Source: Chlorops oryzae | Taxonomy: Eukaryota > Arthropoda > Insecta > Diptera > Chloropidae | Assembly (NCBI GenBank): GCA_020466095.1 | Contig: CM035807.1 | Coordinates: forward strand, 56,776,555 to 56,840,554 | Length of the DNA stretch: 64,000 nucleotides | Direction: 5' to 3' | Shown here: in pieces, positions 59,862 to 64,000 of the stretch | Layout: every line of letters begins with the position of its first letter | Numbering within the stretch: position 1 is the stretch's first letter | Position numbers and translations under genes: made by a program | The notes under the pieces: generated by a model | Told to the model about the DNA's origin: nothing | The model's input: only the letters and a program-made list of their open reading frames with translations | Databases searched by the model: none

Positions 59862-60704
59862 ATGTCAGAATATTGTTTTATTTGTACTAAACTTTTAACT
59901 GAAGGTGAAGTTGTTACTGTCGAACGTGGTATGAAGACATTTATTAATGCAAGTATCGAAAGAGCAGATAAACTTTCGGAATATCTTAAAAATCAGAAAT
60001 CTGTCAAAATACATGAAAATTGTCGTAAAAATTATACTCGAAAGTCTTCTATTGCTGCAGGTAATAAGAGACAACGTAAAGAAGAAGAGGCCAGTACATC
60101 CACAGTAAGTCCTCCTCGTACCAGATTACGGTCCAGTGAATCGACTATTTGTTTTAATAAACAATGCCTATTTTGTGGCCAGGAATTGAATGAAGAGTAT
60201 GAAAAAAGAAAATCCTCAGATTTTCGCCGTCGAATTAGTCAAATAAGTACACTCCAATTTAAAGATTCAATTCTGGAAGTAGCTCGGACTCGTCACGATG
60301 CTACAGCAAAAGCTGTTTTTGTTCGAATCGAATATAAATTTGATGTAGTTGCTGCGGAAGCTAAATATCATCATGATTGCTATGCTTCTTTCATGAAACC
60401 TTCCACTGGAGTTAAAGTCGGTCGGCCTAAGGACGAAGCTTCGAATCGGGCTATGGAGAAAATATTTACTTACATTGAAAATAGCGATGACTGTCAGTTT
60501 ACGTTAAACGAATTACAGAATATTTGCAAAACTACGAATTTAGATAAAAGAACGATTCAGCTGCGACTAAAACTTAAGTATGGTGATAAAATTATTATCA
60601 CTGAGAAATCGGGAACATCAACATTCATATGCTTAGTAGATAATCATCATGATATTTTGAATCCTAGACCTACTGGGGAAACCACGTTAAAAAAAATGCG
60701 CTAA
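59862..60704 (+). CDS. Cys/His-rich 280-residue protein of unknown function
   Basis: Intact ORF from ATG to TAA. Two similar metal-binding-like units: Cys5/Cys8 with His51/Cys54, and Cys102/Cys105 with His170/Cys173 (CFIC...HENC and CLFC...HHDC). A basic, Ser-rich linker (KRQRKEEE...PPRTRLR) lies between them and could be a nuclear signal. The C-terminal third looks helical and basic. I recall similar repeat-encoded arthropod proteins but cannot name the family. It may be the truncated 5' part of a larger transposon gene. Confidence 0.7.
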   Translation: MSEYCFICTKLLTEGEVVTVERGMKTFINASIERADKLSEYLKNQKSVKIHENCRKNYTRKSSIAAGNKRQRKEEEASTSTVSPPRTRLRSSESTICFNKQCLFCGQELNEEYEKRKSSDFRRRISQISTLQFKDSILEVARTRHDATAKAVFVRIEYKFDVVAAEAKYHHDCYASFMKPSTGVKVGRPKDEASNRAMEKIFTYIENSDDCQFTLNELQNICKTTNLDKRTIQLRLKLKYGDKIIITEKSGTSTFICLVDNHHDILNPRPTGETTLKKMR

Positions 60705-61416
60705 ATACACTACCTCGTAGGTGGCGTGGAAAAGTGTGCATATTATGACGATTACAGCTTTTACAACTTTATATCTTTCGATCTTTATATCTCAAAAACG
60801 GTAGTTCGTAGGAAAAAAGACATATAGACATTTTTTGTAGATAATCGTATGATCTACAATTTTCATCATAGGTAATTTTATGATAAAACTTACCGTTTTG
60901 CTTCTTTCATGAAACCTTCCACTGGAGTTAAAGTCGGTCGGCCTAAGGACGAAGCTTCGAATCGGGCTATGGAGAAAATATTTACTTACATTGAAAATAG
61001 CGATGACTGTCAGTTTACGTTAAACGAATTACAGAATATTTGCAAAACTACGAATTTAGATAAAAGAACGATTCAGCTGCGACTAAAACTTAAGTATGGT
61101 GATAAAATTATTATCACTGAGAAATCGGGAACATCAACATTCATATGCTTAGTAGATAATCATCATGATATTTTGAATCCTAGACCTACTGGGGAAACCA
61201 CGTTAAAAAAAATGCGCTAAATACACTACCTCGTAGGTGGCGTGGAAAAGTGTGCATATTATGACGATTACAGCTTTTACAACTTTATATCTTTCGATCT
61301 TTATATCTCAAAAACGGTAGTTCGTAGGAAAAAATACATATAGACATTTTTTGTAGATAATCGTATGATCTACAATTTTCATCATAGGTAATTTTATGAT
61401 AAAACTTACCGTTTTG
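60385..61416. repeat. 516-bp direct tandem duplication
   Basis: 60385-60900 and 60901-61416 are nearly identical. The unit covers the last third of the zinc-like gene, its stop, and part of the right inverted repeat. The second gene fragment (60909-61220) is a copy without its N-terminus. Confidence 0.95.
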
Positions 61417-62256
61417 CTGAAAATCGCGAAAAACTGATTTTTTTGACCTTTGACCTTGAATAAAATTTTTTCCATACAGGGGAATGATGGGGAACTTTCC
61501 AATTTTATTTTTTATTTTATTTTAAACAATCATGCCGATTTTCAGCTTGGTGGGAATTTATGTAACCTTGAATGTCTAATATGACCGGACTAATATGCGC
61601 AACCCGATCGCTGGTAATTACAAAAGCATTAAGCACAAACACGGTGCATGCATTTGCAGGGCGACAGCTAGCAACAACAATACAGGCACCGTATATGCAC
61701 GATTGTCTAATCTCAGCACTGGTACAGCGAATGCACAATTGCAATCCGATCGCTGGCAACAACAATAACAACTACAAAAGAAGCAATAGGAACCTCGGAA
61801 TAGCTTCATGTAGCAACAACAACAATATGGCAATGTTGGTACAATTGCGGGTGAAGGTCGCGGTCAAGCTTATGCAATGTGTTCGGGAAGAATCCACGAC
61901 GATCGCGGACAGTGGGAATTTCCAATATTGCAAGATCAGCAATATTGACCTATATAAACGAAGTTTCGACAACTGGAAGAGGACTTCTTCTGCGAGCGTA
62001 CTCACCCACGGGCCACGACGTCGGAAGCATAGGGCAGTTTCAAGTTAGGATAAGTAATTCTGTTTAGACCTAAGGATTCAAACATTAAATAAAAGGATTA
62101 AACCTTAGATACAATCTTTTATTTAAAAGGAAATATAGGGACTATTATACGCTCGACACTGTCTGAGCGCTTGGTTTCCTATACCTCAGCATTGGAATAA
62201 AGGAACGTTTATACGCTCGACCCCGTCTGAGCGCTTCACTTCCTTAGATCCCAACA

Positions 62257-62864
62257 TTATTTGGCGCAGCCGGTATTCGACTGACTTTCAGTTGGATGAG
62301 AACTCAGTTTCCTCAAAGCTTTGAACAAAATTATATTGATCGCTATGCAGCCTGGCGCATTTTGCTAAGTTGGAATTGTGTCAATTTTAATTAGCGACTA
62401 GTTGCTACCACAGGGCAAAAAAGCTTATGCTGCATGCGAGATTGTAATTTTTGAGCAAAGATTATATTGTCAAGGATATCTTCCCAATGTACCTGTGCAA
62501 AAAAAGCTTAGAAGAGATATTGAAACATAATTTAATATTCAAAGTCTACAAACATGAACGGCTATAAACGAATTTCGCCTGTGATTGGAATTGTGTCAAT
62601 TTTAATTAGCGACTAGTTGCTACCAAAAACAGCCGATCAATTCATTAGCACGATTGTATGGTAAAACACAAATCAATATTTTTTAACGCAAGTAAATATT
62701 TTTTGAATCCTGGCGTCTGGGCAGAAGTATTAAAATAATATTTGTTTTACGAGAATCAACAGTAGCAGTTACCAAGGACAAGAAATTTAAATCAACGATT
62801 TCACCAAGCAATGTGGCGCAGAATAACTAAAATTAAAATGGTAAGTACAACAGAAAATTATTTA
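62257..62864 (+). promoter_or_regulatory. Second Gypsy-X copy, leader
   Basis: Matches 37792-38391: PBS at 62262, direct repeats, and ATG/gtaagt at 62838-62845. Ends at the mariner insertion site. The rest of this copy is beyond the window. Confidence 0.85.
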
Positions 62865-64000
62865 ACAGGTTGGCTGATAAGTCCCCGGTCTGACACATAG
62901 ATGGCGTCGCTAGTATTAAATGCATATTATTTGATTCGTGTCAAAATTTGACGTCTGTAAGTCAATTAGTTTGTGAGATAGAGCGTCTTTTGTGAAGCAA
63001 CTTTGTTATTGTGAAAAAAGTGGATAAAAAGGAATTTCGTGTTTTGATAAAATACTGTTTTCTGAAGGGAAAAAATACAGTGGAAGCAAAAACTTGGCTT
63101 GATAATGAGTTTCCGGACTCTGCCCCAGGAAAATCAACAATAATTGATTGCTATGCAAAATTCAAGCGTGGTGAAATGAGCACGGAGGACGGTGAACGCA
63201 GTGGACGCCCGAAAGAGGTGTTTACCGACAAAAACGTCAAAAAAATTCACAAAATGATTTTGAATGACCGTAAAATGAAGTTGATCGAGATAGCAGAGGC
63301 CTTAAAGATATCAAAGGAACGTGTTGGTCATATCATTCATCAATATTTGGATCTGAAACAGCTCTGTGCAAAATGGGTGCCGCGCGAGCTCACATTTGAC
63401 CAAAAACAACAACGTGTTGATGATTCTGAATGGTGTTTGCAGCTGTTAACTTGCAATACACCCGAGTTTTTGCGTCGATATGTGACAATGGATGAAACAT
63501 GGCTCTATCACTACACTCCTGAGTCCAATCGACAGTCGGCTGAGTGGACAGCGATCGGTGAACCTTCTCCGAATCGTGGAAAGACTCAAAAGTCCGCTGG
63601 CAAAGTAATGGCCTCTGTTTTTTGGATGGGCATGGAATAATTTTTATCGATTATCTTGAGAAGGGAAAAACGATCAACAGTGATTATTATATGTCGTTAT
63701 TGGAGCGTTTAAAGGTCGAAATCGCGGCAAAACGGCCCCATATGAAGAAGAAAAAAGTGTTGTTCCACCAAGACAACGCACCGTGCCACAAGTCATTGAG
63801 AACGATGGCAAAAATTCATGAATTAGGCTTCGAATTGCTTCCCCACCCACCGTATTCTCCAGATCTGGCCCCCAGCGACTTCTTCTTGTTCTCAGACCTC
63901 AAAAAGATGCTCGCAGGGAAATAATTTGGCTGCAATGAAGAGGTGATCGCCGAAACTGAGGCCTATTTTGAGGCAAAACCGAAGGAGTACTACCAAAATG
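62865..64000 (+). mobile_element. Mariner 5, Himar1-like, runs off the window
   Basis: TA at 62863-62864 and the usual terminus. The transposase start is ATG to GTG near 63023, with the same 23-bp UTR deletion as mariner 4, a one-base loss near 63625 that breaks the frame between WT...ASVFW and the following DGHGI block, and the same TAA at about 63922-63924. TMDETW and HQDNAPCH remain. Inserted at the identical leader position as mariner 4. Confidence 0.95.

Larger units (their letters stand above)
59358..61592 (+). mobile_element. Long-TIR DNA element with cargo gene, inside LTR 2
   Basis: Ends tagtccggtca...; the left 340 bp (59358-59696) and right 340 bp (61255-61592) are inverted copies. 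An ata triplet on each side is the apparent target duplication, deduced from LTR 1. It carries one intact gene plus a 516-bp internal tandem duplication. No recognisable transposase; superfamily unknown. Confidence 0.85.
37030..62256 (+). mobile_element. Gypsy-X, giant Gypsy-class retrotransposon with PTP, C48 protease and env cargo
   Basis: Bounded by two homologous LTRs (37030-37791 and 59174-62256, the latter enlarged by an insertion). PBS-like tggcgcagccgg lies at 37797, a purine-rich aaagggggagaga just before 59174. Order: leader, gag, protease, RT, RNase H, integrase, tyrosine phosphatase, antisense ORF, env, C48 protease. Three nested insertions (38392-42236, 51435-57229, 59358-61592) inflate it; without them it is about 13 kb. 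Another internal region starts at 62257, so copies are arranged in tandem around a shared LTR. Left flank is BEL-D gag; the target duplication cannot be checked. Confidence 0.85.
59174..62256 (+). repeat. Gypsy-X LTR 2, containing a 2.2-kb insertion
   Basis: LTR sequence 59174-59357 and 61593-62256 matches LTR 1. It is followed directly by another PBS-like tggcgcagccgg (62262), so it acts as the 5' LTR of the next internal region. Confidence 0.9.

Overview
The window reads as a transposon-dense stretch of an insect genome, most likely a higher fly (Diptera). The mariner transposases are of the Himar1/irritans type, the BEL elements carry fly-like env genes, and the only recognisable host coding sequence is one spliced exon of a mitochondrial very-long-chain acyl-CoA dehydrogenase (VLCAD) at 18041-18242. 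There are no prokaryotic genes, no CRISPR array and no convincing RNA gene. Nearly everything else is nested mobile DNA. Species assignment is inference.

Layout. 1-11.5 kb: a BEL/Pao retrotransposon (BEL-A) on the minus strand, split near its 3' end by an almost complete LINE (LINE-A, 153-4305, 5-bp target duplication). A second, truncated BEL-A body (10196-11517) lies head-to-tail with the first and shares one LTR/leader with it. 11.5-12.9 kb: remnant of another BEL integrase. 14-17 kb: a small MITE, a hairpin repeat array, and two palindromic AATTAC-type arrays flanking a full-length mariner. 17-20.7 kb: non-coding sequence with dispersed repeats around the VLCAD exon. 20.7-31 kb: a LINE remnant (minus strand) split by a complete env-bearing BEL element (BEL-C, 22326-30922, 5-bp target duplication) whose 5' LTR carries its own MITE. 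32.4-37 kb: gag-like pieces of BEL type, each broken by a mariner.

From 37030 onward lies the most interesting object: a very large Gypsy-class LTR retrotransposon (LTR 37030-37791, polypurine tract just before 59174, second LTR 59174-62256, then the start of a second internal region). Besides gag, protease, RT, RNase H, integrase and a furin-site env, it encodes (i) a classical protein tyrosine phosphatase domain continuing from the integrase reading frame, (ii) a Ulp1/C48-type cysteine protease downstream of env, and (iii) an antisense, relatively GC-rich ORF with its own poly(A) signal. All are decayed by a few stops or frameshifts. I know of no described Gypsy element with this cargo, but a database search is needed.

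This Gypsy copy has been invaded repeatedly: a mariner in its leader (itself split by a LINE that in turn holds a solo LTR), a 5.8-kb foldback palindrome between env and the C48 protease gene, and a 2.2-kb long-TIR element carrying a zinc-finger-like ORF inside the second LTR. The second Gypsy internal region (from 62257) carries a mariner at exactly the same leader position, with the same diagnostic mutations, so the mariner was a passenger when the Gypsy locus was duplicated.
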